A stretch of DNA of 64,000 nucleotides from Nocardioides speluncae (GCF_003121585.1 NZ_QEOO01000022.1:1-64000); one strand, 5' to 3'; shown: positions 47,159-57,622, counted from the first letter of the stretch. Translations and numbers: made by a program. Notes: generated from the letters alone by a model not told the origin.

Positions 47159-47818
47159 ATGAAAACGCGAACCATTGGCCAGACCAAGCTGGTCGTTCCC
47201 GACCTCGACCCACGCGACCTCGACGCCGTGGCGGAGCCACCAACCGGCGACGTACTGGAAGTGACAGCCTCGGGCGCCGACTGGTCGAGGCTGCGATTGG
47301 AGAACAGTCGGATCCGGGCCAGCACCTTCAGCGACGTCAACCTCGCCGAAGCCGAGTGGCACGGCGTGCGGCTGACCGGATGCCGGCTGGAACGAGTGGA
47401 CTTCTCCAGTGCACGCCTCAGCGATGTCGTCATCGAGCGCTGCGAGTTCATCGACTGCCGGATGACGGGGCTTCACCTCAGCGACACATCGTGGACCAAC
47501 GTGATCTTCGAACGATGTGCCCTCGACTACGCCGTCCTCGACGCCGTACGAACAACCGGCCCCGTCGCATGGAGCGATTGCAATCTCACTGAGGCCACCT
47601 TCATGAGCTCTCGGCTCAACACGGCCACCGTCATCAACAGCAACCTCCGCCGGCTCCACCTCGAAGACTGCGACCTGAGCGGCACTGATCTCCGCCACAA
47701 CGAGATTCGTGAAGTGGTCGGACTCGCCAGCCTCCGCGGAACGCGCCTCAGCATCGACCAACTGCCGTCGCTGGCCGACCTCACAGCACGCGAACTAGGC
47801 ATCGACCTCGCCCAGTAG
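47159..47818 (+). CDS. Pentapeptide-repeat protein
   Basis: 219 residues from ATG 47159 (GAGGA upstream). From about residue 30 to 195 it is built of A(D/N)LxX-type pentapeptides: ADWSRLRLENSRIRASTFSDVNLAEAEWHGVRLTGCRLERVDFSSARLSDVVIERCEFIDC, then SDCNLTEATFMSSRLNTATVINSNLRRLHLEDCDLSGTDL. These form a right-handed quadrilateral beta-helix that mimics DNA. McbG, AlbG and Qnr are relatives that protect DNA gyrase from peptide or quinolone inhibitors. Placed 67 bases after the precursor gene, it is a candidate self-protection protein, which is inference only. Confidence 0.85.
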   Translation: MKTRTIGQTKLVVPDLDPRDLDAVAEPPTGDVLEVTASGADWSRLRLENSRIRASTFSDVNLAEAEWHGVRLTGCRLERVDFSSARLSDVVIERCEFIDCRMTGLHLSDTSWTNVIFERCALDYAVLDAVRTTGPVAWSDCNLTEATFMSSRLNTATVINSNLRRLHLEDCDLSGTDLRHNEIREVVGLASLRGTRLSIDQLPSLADLTARELGIDLAQ

Positions 47819-47821
47819 CAG

Positions 47822-47860
47822 CCTGGGGCCAACAACCTCACCCTGCGTCGGCCAGGCTGA
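47822..47860 (+). repeat. Partial third copy of the glgE 3' end (right island boundary)
   Basis: The last 21 bases (47840-47860, ACCCTGCGTCGGCCAGGCTGA) match the glgE terminus at 20 of 21 positions and would encode LTLRRPG-stop. Further upstream, CCTGGGGCCAACAAC resembles CCTGGGGTCAGCACAAC in glgE. It begins 4 bases after the pentapeptide-repeat stop and marks the right edge of the island. Confidence 0.7.
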
Positions 47861-47992
47861 GCCAACCCCAGTTACAGCCACAGGGTGGTCTGTTCCGTGG
47901 GACGAGTGCGGTCTAGACCAGCTGGTGGCCACTAATCTCGGGCCGCCTGCCTCGCCTGCACCTGGTCGAGGCACCCTCCCAAGGTAGGTGTC

Positions 47993-48706
47993 ATGTCTCA
48001 AGGTCGTCATGCTGCGCCCAAACGCGCGGCAGCCAGTGTGTCCGGCTCGCATCGCGCCGGTAGATCCGCCGGACCGGCAGGTCCAGCGGGTGCCCGCCGT
48101 GCGGGTGGAGCCCGGGTCGCGCAGCGTCCCTCCGGTCCACCCAAGATCGCGGGCCTCGCGCCGCTGGCACTGCTAGCGGTCACCGGCTCGCTGGGGGCCG
48201 TCGGCGCGTTCTCTGACCAGGGGCCGTCCGCCGCGGCCGGGCCCGGCGACGCGACGTACGCGCCCACCTCGTCGCCGTTCGAGCGGCGCAGCAGTACGAC
48301 GGATGCACCGCCGAGCCGCAGCGGCGATCGGGTCCAGGCACCCAGTGACGACGCAACCGACTCGCTCGGCGACCTTCCGAGCAGCGGCGACCCGTCGGAC
48401 CCCCTGGGCCTGCCGTCCGACTCGCCCAGCTCGGACCCGACCACGGACCCGGCGCCGGATGACAGCGAGACGCCGATCCACGACGGCATCCCCAGCGACG
48501 ACCCCACGCTCAGCCCGTCGCCCACCGACTCGCCGTCCAGCCCCACGACCAGCCCCACGACCAGCCCGACGACCAGCCCGACCGCGACGCCAACCGACCA
48601 GCCGCTCAGCTGGGCAGAGGCGCGGGCACAGTGCCTGGCGCAGGGCATCAGCGCACTCGACGTACTCCGGCTGACCTCCTGCATCACCGAGCTGTTGGGT
48701 GACTGA
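47993..48706 (+). CDS. Membrane-anchored Ser/Thr/Pro/Asp-rich low-complexity protein
   Basis: 237 residues, start ATG 47993. A basic, Gly/Ala-rich cytoplasmic N-terminus (SQGRHAAPKRAAASVSGSHRAG) is followed by one membrane helix or signal anchor (IAGLAPLALLAVTGSLGAVGAF). A long outside region is rich in Ser, Thr, Pro and Asp, including a TSPT repeat run, and a small C-terminal helix pair carries two Cys (SWAEARAQCLAQGISALDVLRLTSCITELL). The extracellular stalk is probably flexible or glycosylated. No known family. Lies between the island and treS. Confidence 0.65.
   Translation: MSQGRHAAPKRAAASVSGSHRAGRSAGPAGPAGARRAGGARVAQRPSGPPKIAGLAPLALLAVTGSLGAVGAFSDQGPSAAAGPGDATYAPTSSPFERRSSTTDAPPSRSGDRVQAPSDDATDSLGDLPSSGDPSDPLGLPSDSPSSDPTTDPAPDDSETPIHDGIPSDDPTLSPSPTDSPSSPTTSPTTSPTTSPTATPTDQPLSWAEARAQCLAQGISALDVLRLTSCITELLGD
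48537..48584 (+). repeat. 12-bp tandem microrepeat inside the low-complexity gene
   Basis: Four units close to CCAGCCCCACGA, differing by one to three bases, encoding the TSPT repeats of the protein. The copy number may vary between strains. Confidence 0.7.
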
Positions 48707-48764
48707 ACCGCAGGTCGATCGTGGCGGTCGTTGCGACCTGGCGCCCCGCCCCTAGGGTTGGGGC

Positions 48765-50476
<1,712 letters not shown>

Positions 50477-50480
<4 letters not shown>

Positions 50481-51892
50481 CCACCTCGAAGATCAGCCCC
50501 GATCAGCTGCTCGGTTCCTTCCTGGGCGGTGCGAGGTGGTTCCAGGGCAAGGGACGACCGTTCCACATCGCGTCCGTACGCCGGGTCGCCGAGGTGCCAC
50601 ACCAGGTGTCGACCGGCCCGCGTGTCGCGATCGAGATCGTCACCGTCCAGTACGCCGACGGTGTCAACGGAGGCGCCGAGACGGAGCGCTACCAGGTCCC
50701 CCTCGCCTACTACGCCGAGCCCCAGCACCGGCTGGAGCACGCGCTGGTGGGCCAGTGGGACGACGCCGACTTCGGGCCGTCGTACGTCTATGACGCGGTG
50801 CACGACCGGGAGGCGATGGCCTGCTGGCTGCGCTCGTTCGCGGCCGCCTCGTCCGGCGAGGTCGATGCCAGTTCGCAGCTGGCCTTCCACCGGGTGCCGG
50901 GCCACGAGCTCGACCTCGAGGTGCACTCCACGCTGCTCAGCGCCGAGCAGTCGAACTCGTCGGTGGCGTACGGCGAGGACGCGCTGATGAAGGTGTTCCG
51001 CAAGGTCACGCCCGGCGTCAACCCGGACATCGCGATCCATCAGGTACTGACCGAGGCCGGCTCCGACCACGTCGCGGCCCTCTACGGCTGGCTGGACACC
51101 GTCGACGAGGAATCCGATTCGGTGGTCCAGCTGGCGCTGCTGCAGCAGTTCCTGCGTACCGCCAGCGACGGCTGGGAGCTGGCGCTCGCCAGCGTCCGCA
51201 ACCTGCTCGCCGAGGCCGACCTGCATGCCGATGAGGTCGGCGGCGACTTCGCCGCCGAGGCCGCCCGGCTCGGCGAGGCTCTCGCCGAGACCCATGTGGT
51301 GCTGGCCGAGCAGTTCCCGGTCGACACCTCCGATCTCGCCGAGCTGACCGCAGCGATGAACGAGCGGCTGGACGACGCAACCACCATCGTCCCCGAGCTC
51401 GGGGCGTACTCGACGACGCTGCGGGCGGCATACGACGCGGTGGCCGCGCTCGACGCCGTACCCATCCAGCGCATCCACGGCGACCTGCACCTCGGCCAGA
51501 CGCTGCGCACGGTCAAGGGCTGGAAGCTGGTCGACTTCGAGGGCGAGCCCGCCAAGCCGCTCGCAGAGCGGATGCTGCCGGACTCGATCTGGCGCGACGT
51601 CGCCGGCATGCTCCGCTCGTTCGACTACGCCGCTCACGTCGTCGAGCGCACCGTCGGCCAGAGCGACATCGAGGGCGACGAGCAGCGCGCCTACCGGGCC
51701 CGCGAGTGGTCGGCCCGCAACCGCGACGCCTTCGTCGCGGCGTACGCCGGCCGCCCGCTCACCGCCGACGAACAGGTGCTCCTCGACGCGTACGTCGCCG
51801 ACAAGGCCGTCTACGAGTGCATCTACGAAACCCGCAATCGCCCCACCTGGGTCGACATCCCCCTCGCCGCCATCAAGCAGCTCGGCGGCTGA
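50477..51892 (+). CDS. mak: Maltokinase (Mak/Pep2)
   Basis: 471 residues, starting at GTG 50477 inside the treS stop (GTGA overlap, so tightly coupled). Phosphorylates maltose with ATP to maltose-1-phosphate for GlgE. N-cap domain [29 protein letters not shown]; phosphotransferase core with catalytic [36 protein letters not shown], i.e. the HGDxHxxQ loop and DFE metal site. C-terminal helices [18 protein letters not shown] and [24 protein letters not shown] are typical. Full length. In some organisms TreS and Mak are fused; here they are separate. Confidence 0.95.
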
Positions 51893-51910
51893 GCCGACAG
51901 GCCGCGTGCG

Positions 51911-52774
51911 ATGTCCGTGCTGGTGGTGGGGTCGATCAACGCGGACCGGGTGCTTCGGGTCGGGCACCTGCCCGCGGCGGGTGAGACCGTACTCGCGTCC
52001 GGGCTGGCGAGGTTCCCCGGCGGCAAGGGCGCCAACCAGGCGGTCGCGGCGGCGCGGCTGGGTGCCGAGGTGCGGTTCATCGGCTGCGTCGGGGATGACG
52101 AGGACGGCCGAGCGATGGTCGCCAACCTGGCCGAAGCAGGAGTGGCCACTAACGCCGTCCGGGTGACGCGGTCGCCGACGGGGACGGCGCATATCACCGT
52201 CGACGACTACGGCCAGAATGCCATCGTGGTGAGTTCTGGGGCGAACGCACAGCTCTCTCCCGCGGACGTGGACCGGCACCGGACTCTCGTGGCTGGCGCA
52301 ACCGTCGTGGTTACGCAGCTGGAGGTTCCGTTGGAGACGGTCGCCAAGCTCGTCGAGCTCTCCGACCGCGTCCTCCTGAATGCCGCGCCGGCGCGAGCAG
52401 TGCCCGCGGAAGTGCTGGCCCGGGTCGACATCCTGGTAGCGAACGAGGTCGAGGCGGCGGCGCTGACGCCGGACCGGAGCCCCGCGGTTCTGCTCGATCT
52501 CGGCCCGCGTGCCGTGGTGGTGACGCTGGGCGCACGTGGGGCGCAGTGGTGGACCCGAGCCGGCTCCGGGGAGGTCGCTGCTCCGGTGGTGAGGCCGGTG
52601 GACACGACTGGCGCCGGAGATGCGTTCGTGGGGGCGCTCGCGGCGGCCATCGCCGCCGGCCGGACTCTCGACGCTGCCGTCGCACTAGCGGTGGACGTCG
52701 CCGGCCAGGCGACGACCGTCGCCGGGGCGCAGCTGCCGACAGGGCTGGTCGACCCGGCCGTCTTGCTCGCGTAA
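51911..52774 (+). CDS. rbsK: Ribokinase (PfkB family)
   Basis: 287 residues. PfkB signature 1: FPGGKGANQAVAAARLGAEVRFIGCVGDDEDG; signature 2 with the catalytic Asp: RPVDTTGAGDAFVGALAAA. Start VGSINADRVLRVGHLPAAGETV is typical of ribokinase, which phosphorylates ribose at C5. It is shorter than most (about 300) but all core motifs are present. Begins 18 bases after the maltokinase and ends abutting the stop of the convergent ADP-ribosylglycohydrolase gene (stops at 52772-52774 and 52775-52777). Ribose could come from that enzyme's reaction. Confidence 0.88.
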   Translation: MSVLVVGSINADRVLRVGHLPAAGETVLASGLARFPGGKGANQAVAAARLGAEVRFIGCVGDDEDGRAMVANLAEAGVATNAVRVTRSPTGTAHITVDDYGQNAIVVSSGANAQLSPADVDRHRTLVAGATVVVTQLEVPLETVAKLVELSDRVLLNAAPARAVPAEVLARVDILVANEVEAAALTPDRSPAVLLDLGPRAVVVTLGARGAQWWTRAGSGEVAAPVVRPVDTTGAGDAFVGALAAAIAAGRTLDAAVALAVDVAGQATTVAGAQLPTGLVDPAVLLA

Positions 52775-54079
52775 TCAGCGACCGGCGCGGGCCAGCGCGA
52801 CGGTACGACGCGCCAGATCGGCGATCGAGGCGTTGTCGAACCCGAAGAGCGCAGAGCGGACCGTGTCCTTCAGGGGGTCCACGAACCGCCCGGGGATCGC
52901 CGTACCTCCCACCATCACCCCGATCACAGAGCCGGCGGTCGCGCCGTTGGAGTCGGTGTCCCAGCCGGCCTGAACGGTGGAGCCGAGCGTCGCGGCGACG
53001 TCTCCCTCGCCCCACAGCAGGCCAGCGGTGACGACGGCGGCGTTGGGGATGGTGTGCACCCAGAGGTAGTGGCCGTACTCGGCGGCGATATGCACGACGG
53101 CATCGTCCCATGTCGCGCCGCCCGCATGGAGTCCCATCACCGAGTCGACCGCCTCGGCCAGCCGCGACTTCGGCGGCACCTGGGCCAGGGCCAGGGTCAG
53201 CGCGTCGTACGGCGAGTCGGCCACGAACGCCGCGGCGACGAGGGCGGCCGCCCACATCTCGCCGTACCTGCCGTTCCCGACATGGGAGAGCCGGGCGTCG
53301 GCGTACGCCGCGACGGCGGCGCCGCGTGGGTCACCCGGGTGTGTCCAGCCGAAGACGTCGCCGCGGATCTGGGCGCCGATCCACTCACGGTAGGGATTGC
53401 GATACCTGGCCACTCGGTCGAGCGGGACCCCGTCGACGAGATTGCGGTAGGCCACCCGCTCGGCGGTGTAGGTCTGCCGGAACGGCAGCAGCTCCAGCCA
53501 CGCATCCGCGACGTCGCGGGTCGTCAGGGCCGTGCCGTGCTTCTCGAGTAGATGCAGGCCGAGGATCGCGTAGTCGATGTCGTCATCTCGGAACGCGCCG
53601 TCGACGTTGCCGCGTGTGGTCCAGGGCCAGGTCCAGTGCAGGTGGTGCTCGGAGCCGGGGATGACCGGAATGTAGTCACGGAGCGGGTAGGCGCCCGCCC
53701 GCTCGAGGTACTCCCGCAGACGAGCCGTCGTCCACACGTCACCGACCTCGACTGGCTTGCCGAGGATGCACCCGGCCACCCGGCCGAGCCAGCCACCGAG
53801 GATCCTGTCGTCGAGGTCGGCCGCGGGCAGCGGCCGTGCTGGCGGAGCAGGCGGCAGGGACCGGACGATCGCCTCCAGCCCGTCCGGCTCGTCGTACCTC
53901 CATCCTGGCAACCGCGGCCGGGCCGCGAGGCCGTCGAGAAACGCCAGCAATGCCGCCCGGTCTTCGGGATCGATCCGCTCAAGCGTCTGCTCCGCGCCCG
54001 CGACGTCGTAGCCCGACTCCCGTCGCTGCCGGATCTCGCAGGACGCCAGGTCGTAGACGTTGACGGCGTCGTACTCCAC
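52775..54079 (-). CDS. ADP-ribosylglycohydrolase family protein
   Basis: 434 residues from GTG 54079. After a 95-residue N-terminal extension (EYDAVNVYDLASCEIRQRRESGYDVAGAEQ) the ADPRH domain begins at DDRILGGWLGRVAGCILGKPVEVG. Metal-binding acids appear in GAFRDDDIDYAILGLHLLEKHG and in AGWDTDSNGATAGSVIGVMVGG, the two halves of the binuclear Mg site. Members remove ADP-ribose from proteins or nucleic acids or hydrolyse related N-glycosides. The convergent ribokinase suggests a nucleoside or ribose-salvage role, which is inference. Confidence 0.85.
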   Translation of the reverse strand: MEYDAVNVYDLASCEIRQRRESGYDVAGAEQTLERIDPEDRAALLAFLDGLAARPRLPGWRYDEPDGLEAIVRSLPPAPPARPLPAADLDDRILGGWLGRVAGCILGKPVEVGDVWTTARLREYLERAGAYPLRDYIPVIPGSEHHLHWTWPWTTRGNVDGAFRDDDIDYAILGLHLLEKHGTALTTRDVADAWLELLPFRQTYTAERVAYRNLVDGVPLDRVARYRNPYREWIGAQIRGDVFGWTHPGDPRGAAVAAYADARLSHVGNGRYGEMWAAALVAAAFVADSPYDALTLALAQVPPKSRLAEAVDSVMGLHAGGATWDDAVVHIAAEYGHYLWVHTIPNAAVVTAGLLWGEGDVAATLGSTVQAGWDTDSNGATAGSVIGVMVGGTAIPGRFVDPLKDTVRSALFGFDNASIADLARRTVALARAGR

Positions 54080-54140
54080 ACGGACATGGTGCCATCTGGA
54101 AGCCGCCAGTCGGGGTTGCGGATCTCGTCAGACCGCGTGA

Positions 54141-55394
54141 CTACTGGCCGAACTCGGCTCCCCGGATGACGATGATCTCGGTGTCGTCGGGCCGGTTGCG
54201 GGCGGTCCAGCGGCCGTTGCTGCCGGGGTAGTTGTTGTCGTTGGCCACGACCAGGTCACCGTTGCGCAGGATCTCGACGCTCTCGACCGACTGCAGCGGG
54301 AACGAGAAGGTCTCGCCGACGCCGAACTCACCGTCGCGGGCGGGCAGCGAGATGCGCGTAGGGTCGGCGATGTCGAGCAGGTCGACGACCAGCCGCTTCT
54401 CCAGGTAGCCCTCGCCGTCGACCTTGCGCAGGTCGATCAGGTAGAGCTTCTTCTGCAGCGCATCGGCACCCTGGGCGTCGTCGCGCTCGATCAGCAGGAA
54501 GCGGTGCCGGTCGATCGCGGTGAGGTCGCCGATGACGGCGTTCGGGAACGCCTCGTCGGTGCGGTAGTTCCACTCGCGGTCGGTGTAGGCGCGCCGCTTG
54601 ATGTCGAACTCATGCAGGACCCGGCGGCGCGGATCGGCATCGCCGCGGAGCGCGCCCTCGTTGATCGGGTAGAGCCGCTTGCCGTCGGCGCTGAGCGCCA
54701 TTCCCTCGAAGCCGCGGCTCGCCGGGATCGTCCAGGCGTCCGGGGTGGGTAGGTAGGGGTTCTGCGGCGACTGCGTGCCCGGCGTCGGGACCGGCGCCTC
54801 CAGAACCCGGCCGGTGCGGTCGGTGTGCAGCAGGAACGGCCCGAACTCCTCGCCGAACCAGAAGGTGCCGTCGGCCGCCCGGCGTACCGACTCCAGGTCG
54901 AAGTCGCCGCCGGTCAGCACACGGTCCTCGCGGGTCAGGGGGAACGGGATCTTGTGGTTGGGGTCGCGCAGCTGCAGGAAGCGGAGTACGTCGATCGTGC
55001 CGGCACCGCCGCGGGCGGTCTTGAACTCCGGCCGGATCAGGTAGAGCCGGAGCAGGAAGTCGGGCGAGTTCGCCTTGGCGCCGTACCCGTTGTCCGGCAT
55101 CCCCCAGAACAGGCCGTGGCCGGCGTCCAGCAGGCCCGAGAAGCCGGGGATCGGCTGACCCGGGAACGGCGGCGTCACCCCGTTGGCCGGCGTCACCAGC
55201 GACCCGGACGGCGGGCCCGGTTGGTACGCGTCCGACGGCAGGATCGCGCGGGCGACCAGCGTCGGCTCCTTCGGGCGCTGCTGCTCGGGGTTGCCATCGT
55301 CGGGGCGGGTGCATGCGGCGGGAGCGGCGGCAGCGGCCGCAAGCGCTGCGGTCACAGCGCCAGTGGCGACGGTACGACGGACGACGAGGCTCAT
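54141..55394 (-). CDS. Phytase-like esterase lipoprotein
   Basis: 417 residues. Twin-Arg-like signal peptide (SLVVRRTVATGAVTAALAAAAAAPAAC) with a lipobox-type APAAC, so probably a lipoprotein. The rest is an esterase-like-activity-of-phytase domain: GFSGLLDAGHGLFWGMPDNGYGAKANSPDFLLRLYLIRPEF, GDFDLESVRRAADGTFWFGEEFGPFLLHTDRTG, RGFEGMALSADGKRLYPINEGAL and VESVEILRNGDLVVANDNNYPGSNGR. It is a beta-propeller with several Asp/Asn loops that may bind calcium. Extracellular phosphatase or esterase role inferred. Confidence 0.82.
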   Translation of the reverse strand: MSLVVRRTVATGAVTAALAAAAAAPAACTRPDDGNPEQQRPKEPTLVARAILPSDAYQPGPPSGSLVTPANGVTPPFPGQPIPGFSGLLDAGHGLFWGMPDNGYGAKANSPDFLLRLYLIRPEFKTARGGAGTIDVLRFLQLRDPNHKIPFPLTREDRVLTGGDFDLESVRRAADGTFWFGEEFGPFLLHTDRTGRVLEAPVPTPGTQSPQNPYLPTPDAWTIPASRGFEGMALSADGKRLYPINEGALRGDADPRRRVLHEFDIKRRAYTDREWNYRTDEAFPNAVIGDLTAIDRHRFLLIERDDAQGADALQKKLYLIDLRKVDGEGYLEKRLVVDLLDIADPTRISLPARDGEFGVGETFSFPLQSVESVEILRNGDLVVANDNNYPGSNGRWTARNRPDDTEIIVIRGAEFGQ

Positions 55395-55600
55395 GCACTT
55401 ATGCCAGCGGTCGACGGTGTCCGGCCCGTGACGTCAGGCTGTCCGGCCGGCGAACTCATAGGCTTGATGGCTGTCTTGCGCTGGGGGCTCAACTACAGAA
55501 TAGCGTGGTTACCGTCCGCGGTGGTAGCGGTACTTGGTTCGGTTGCTTTTCGACTCACGGTTCGCTCGGGTCAACTGTCTGTGGTTACGGTCACTAACCT

Positions 55601-55628
55601 TTGACTATCGTTCGAACGTATGTACAAT
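55601..55628 (+). promoter_or_regulatory. Promoter with overlapping LexA/SOS-like box for HNH copy 2
   Basis: TTGACT (55601-55606) and TACAAT (55623-55628), 16 bases apart, form a good -35/-10 pair. Within it, 55612-55627 reads TCGAACGTATGTACAA, matching the actinobacterial SOS consensus TCGAAC-N4-GTTCGA at 10 of 12 fixed positions. The gene starts 47 bases downstream. DNA-damage control of 13E12-type genes is known in mycobacteria. Confidence 0.65.
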
Positions 55629-55675
55629 TGAGGCATCCTAATTAGTCGGTACGCCATGGGGGAGGTGCCGGAAGA

Positions 55676-56893
55676 ATGCTCGTCAATTCACCACATCCGG
55701 TGCTTTCCTGTGCCGCCGCTATTGAAGCGGCATTGAAGGATGTTGACGGCGTAGAGCCATCCTTCATGCGGACCAGTGAGAAGGCCGACGCCCTGCTCGC
55801 CCTCGCCCGGCTGGAGACCCAGCTGGCCGCGTTGCGGCTGCGAGTGATGGCCGCCGCTGAGGACGTCGCCGCCGACGCCGGTGCCCGCGACGTGGCCGCG
55901 TGGCTGACCCACCAGACCCACGACAGCCCGCAAGCATGTCGGGCGGAGCAGCACCTGGCGGCCGACCTCGAGACCCGGTGGACCCGACTCGCCGCCGGCG
56001 TCGCAGCTGGTGCGGTAAACCTGGCCCAGGCCCGGGTGATCGCCCGCGCGCTGGACGAGCTGCCCGGCGATCTGGACCCGGCACTGCTGGTGCAGGCCGA
56101 GGAACACCTGGTCGAAGCCGCTAAGGAGTACCGGCCCGACCAGCTGCGGGTGCTCGGACGGCGGATCCTGGACGTGATCGCGCCTGAGGTCGGCGAGGCC
56201 GAAGAGGCCAAGCAGCTGCAGCGCGAGGAAGAACGAGCCTGGGAGACCGCGAGTCTGACGCTGACCAGGCGTGGAGACGGCACTACCCGCCTGTCCGGGG
56301 TCCTGCCCGACGCGACCGCGGTCAGGCTGGCGACCTACCTGGACGCGTTCACCTCACCACGCCAACACACCACCGCCATGCCGCAGCACCGGGCCCGCGG
56401 GCAGGCGTTCTGCGCGCTGCTGGAACACCTCGATCCGGCCAAGCTCCCGGCGCATGGCGGTGACGCGACCACCGTGATGGTCGTCATCGACCACGAATCG
56501 CTCACCAAGGACCTCGCCACTGCCGGATTGGTTGGTACAGACGACAAGATCACCGCGTGCGAAGCCCGGCGGCTGGCCTGCACCGCCCAGATCGTGCCGG
56601 TGGTTCTGGGTGGGAAGTCCGAGATCCTCGACCTCGGCCGCACCCGCCGACTCTTCTCAAGGGCACAGCACAAAGCCATGCGACTACGCGACAAGCGGTG
56701 CCGCGCCGACGGCTGCACGATCCCATCAACCTGGACTGAAGCCCACCATTGGAAACCATGGTCGAAAGGCGGAGAGACCAACCTCGCCGACGGCGTACTG
56801 CTTTGCAGCCATCACCATCACCGAGCCCACGACCCGCGATATTCGGTAGAGCGAATACCCAACGGCGATATCCGATTCCACCGCAGAAACTAA
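55676..56893 (+). CDS. DUF222/HNH endonuclease (13E12 repeat family), copy 2
   Basis: 405 residues from ATG 55676. DUF222 region: KADALLALARLETQLAALRLRVMAAAEDVAADAGARDVAAWLTHQTHDS, LARVIARAL-type helices, and FTSPRQHTTAMPQHRARGQAFCALLEHL. HNH at the end: RTRRLFSRAQHKAMRLRDKRCRADGCTIPSTWTEAHHWKPWSKGGETNLADGVLLCSHHHHRAHDPRYSVERIPNGDIRFHR, with Cys pair, HH and the final histidines present. Only distantly similar to copy 1 (37514), so not a recent duplicate. Preceded by an SOS-like promoter, which fits damage induction. Between the phytase-like gene and an HxlR regulator. Confidence 0.9.
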   Translation: MLVNSPHPVLSCAAAIEAALKDVDGVEPSFMRTSEKADALLALARLETQLAALRLRVMAAAEDVAADAGARDVAAWLTHQTHDSPQACRAEQHLAADLETRWTRLAAGVAAGAVNLAQARVIARALDELPGDLDPALLVQAEEHLVEAAKEYRPDQLRVLGRRILDVIAPEVGEAEEAKQLQREEERAWETASLTLTRRGDGTTRLSGVLPDATAVRLATYLDAFTSPRQHTTAMPQHRARGQAFCALLEHLDPAKLPAHGGDATTVMVVIDHESLTKDLATAGLVGTDDKITACEARRLACTAQIVPVVLGGKSEILDLGRTRRLFSRAQHKAMRLRDKRCRADGCTIPSTWTEAHHWKPWSKGGETNLADGVLLCSHHHHRAHDPRYSVERIPNGDIRFHRRN

Positions 56894-57023
56894 TGGACCG
56901 CAACCACAGAACGTTGACCACAGCGGCGCGCAAGAATTGGCGCCGACCTTGAGCAGTACCGCAACCGACCGCGGACAGTGACCACGTAATCCGGTAGTCA
57001 CCTCAAGCCAGGAAGCCCCGAGC

Positions 57024-57509
57024 TCAGGGCTCGCGAGATCGCACCCGCGCGGCGAGATCCTCGGGCATGCCCGGACCAGGGCGGACGTAGATCTCGCGGG
57101 CGTCGTCGATGTCGCCGCACTGGGCGCAGGTGAGCCGTGAGGCGATCGGGCCGCGACAGACGGTGTGGGTGTAGCTGACCGGCGGGCCGTCGGGCGCGAC
57201 CCAGCGGTCGCCCCAGGCGGTCAGCGCGACGATCACGGCGGCAAGCTCGCGGCCCTTCTCGGTGAGCACGTACTCGAGCAGCTCGGCGTTGTCGGAGTAC
57301 GGGCGGCGCTCCATGATCCCGGCCTCGACGAACCCGTCGAGTCGGCTGGCCAGGATGTTGGTGGCGATGCCGAGCCGGCTGAAGTCGTTGAAGCGGGTCG
57401 AGCCGGCGAACAGCGCGTCGCGCACGATCAGCAGGCTCCAGCGCTCGCCGACCAGCTCGAGCGCCCGTGCCGCCGAGCACACCTGCGCGTCGTACGTCTT
57501 GCCGAGCAT
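57024..57509 (-). CDS. HxlR-family transcriptional regulator
   Basis: 161 residues from ATG 57509, giving the family start LGKTYDAQVCSAARALELVGERWSLLIVRDALFAGSTRFNDFSRLGIATNILASRLDGFVEAGIMERRPYS. This is the HxlR winged helix with the near-terminal conserved Cys, a possible redox or electrophile sensor. The C-terminal 60 residues include a four-Cys tail (HTVCRGP... LTCAQCGD), perhaps a zinc ribbon. Divergent from an SRPBCC gene; the gap contains inverted repeats likely bound by this protein. Confidence 0.88.
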   Translation of the reverse strand: MLGKTYDAQVCSAARALELVGERWSLLIVRDALFAGSTRFNDFSRLGIATNILASRLDGFVEAGIMERRPYSDNAELLEYVLTEKGRELAAVIVALTAWGDRWVAPDGPPVSYTHTVCRGPIASRLTCAQCGDIDDAREIYVRPGPGMPEDLAARVRSREP

Positions 57510-57574
57510 GCGCCCATCGTAACTCCGTACCGCTTGCATCACGAAAGCGCCGGTACTAGAGTCGGACACAACAT

Positions 57575-57590
57575 GCAACCGACTGGTTGC
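57575..57590. promoter_or_regulatory. Inverted repeat GCAACC-GACT-GGTTGC, probable HxlR operator
   Basis: Perfect 6-bp arms with a 4-base spacer in the 113-base gap between the divergent HxlR and SRPBCC genes. A second, looser inverted repeat (GTACCG...CGGTAC) is nearer to the HxlR start. Position and symmetry suit a dimeric winged-helix regulator. Confidence 0.5.
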
Positions 57591-57622
57591 CTAATGGGAA
57601 GACTCCGAGAGAGGGAAGAGAA

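Noticed and set aside
48537..48584. Short tandem repeat considered as a CRISPR-like array.
   Set aside because: Units are contiguous 12-mers without spacers and encode TSPT in frame within a coding region.
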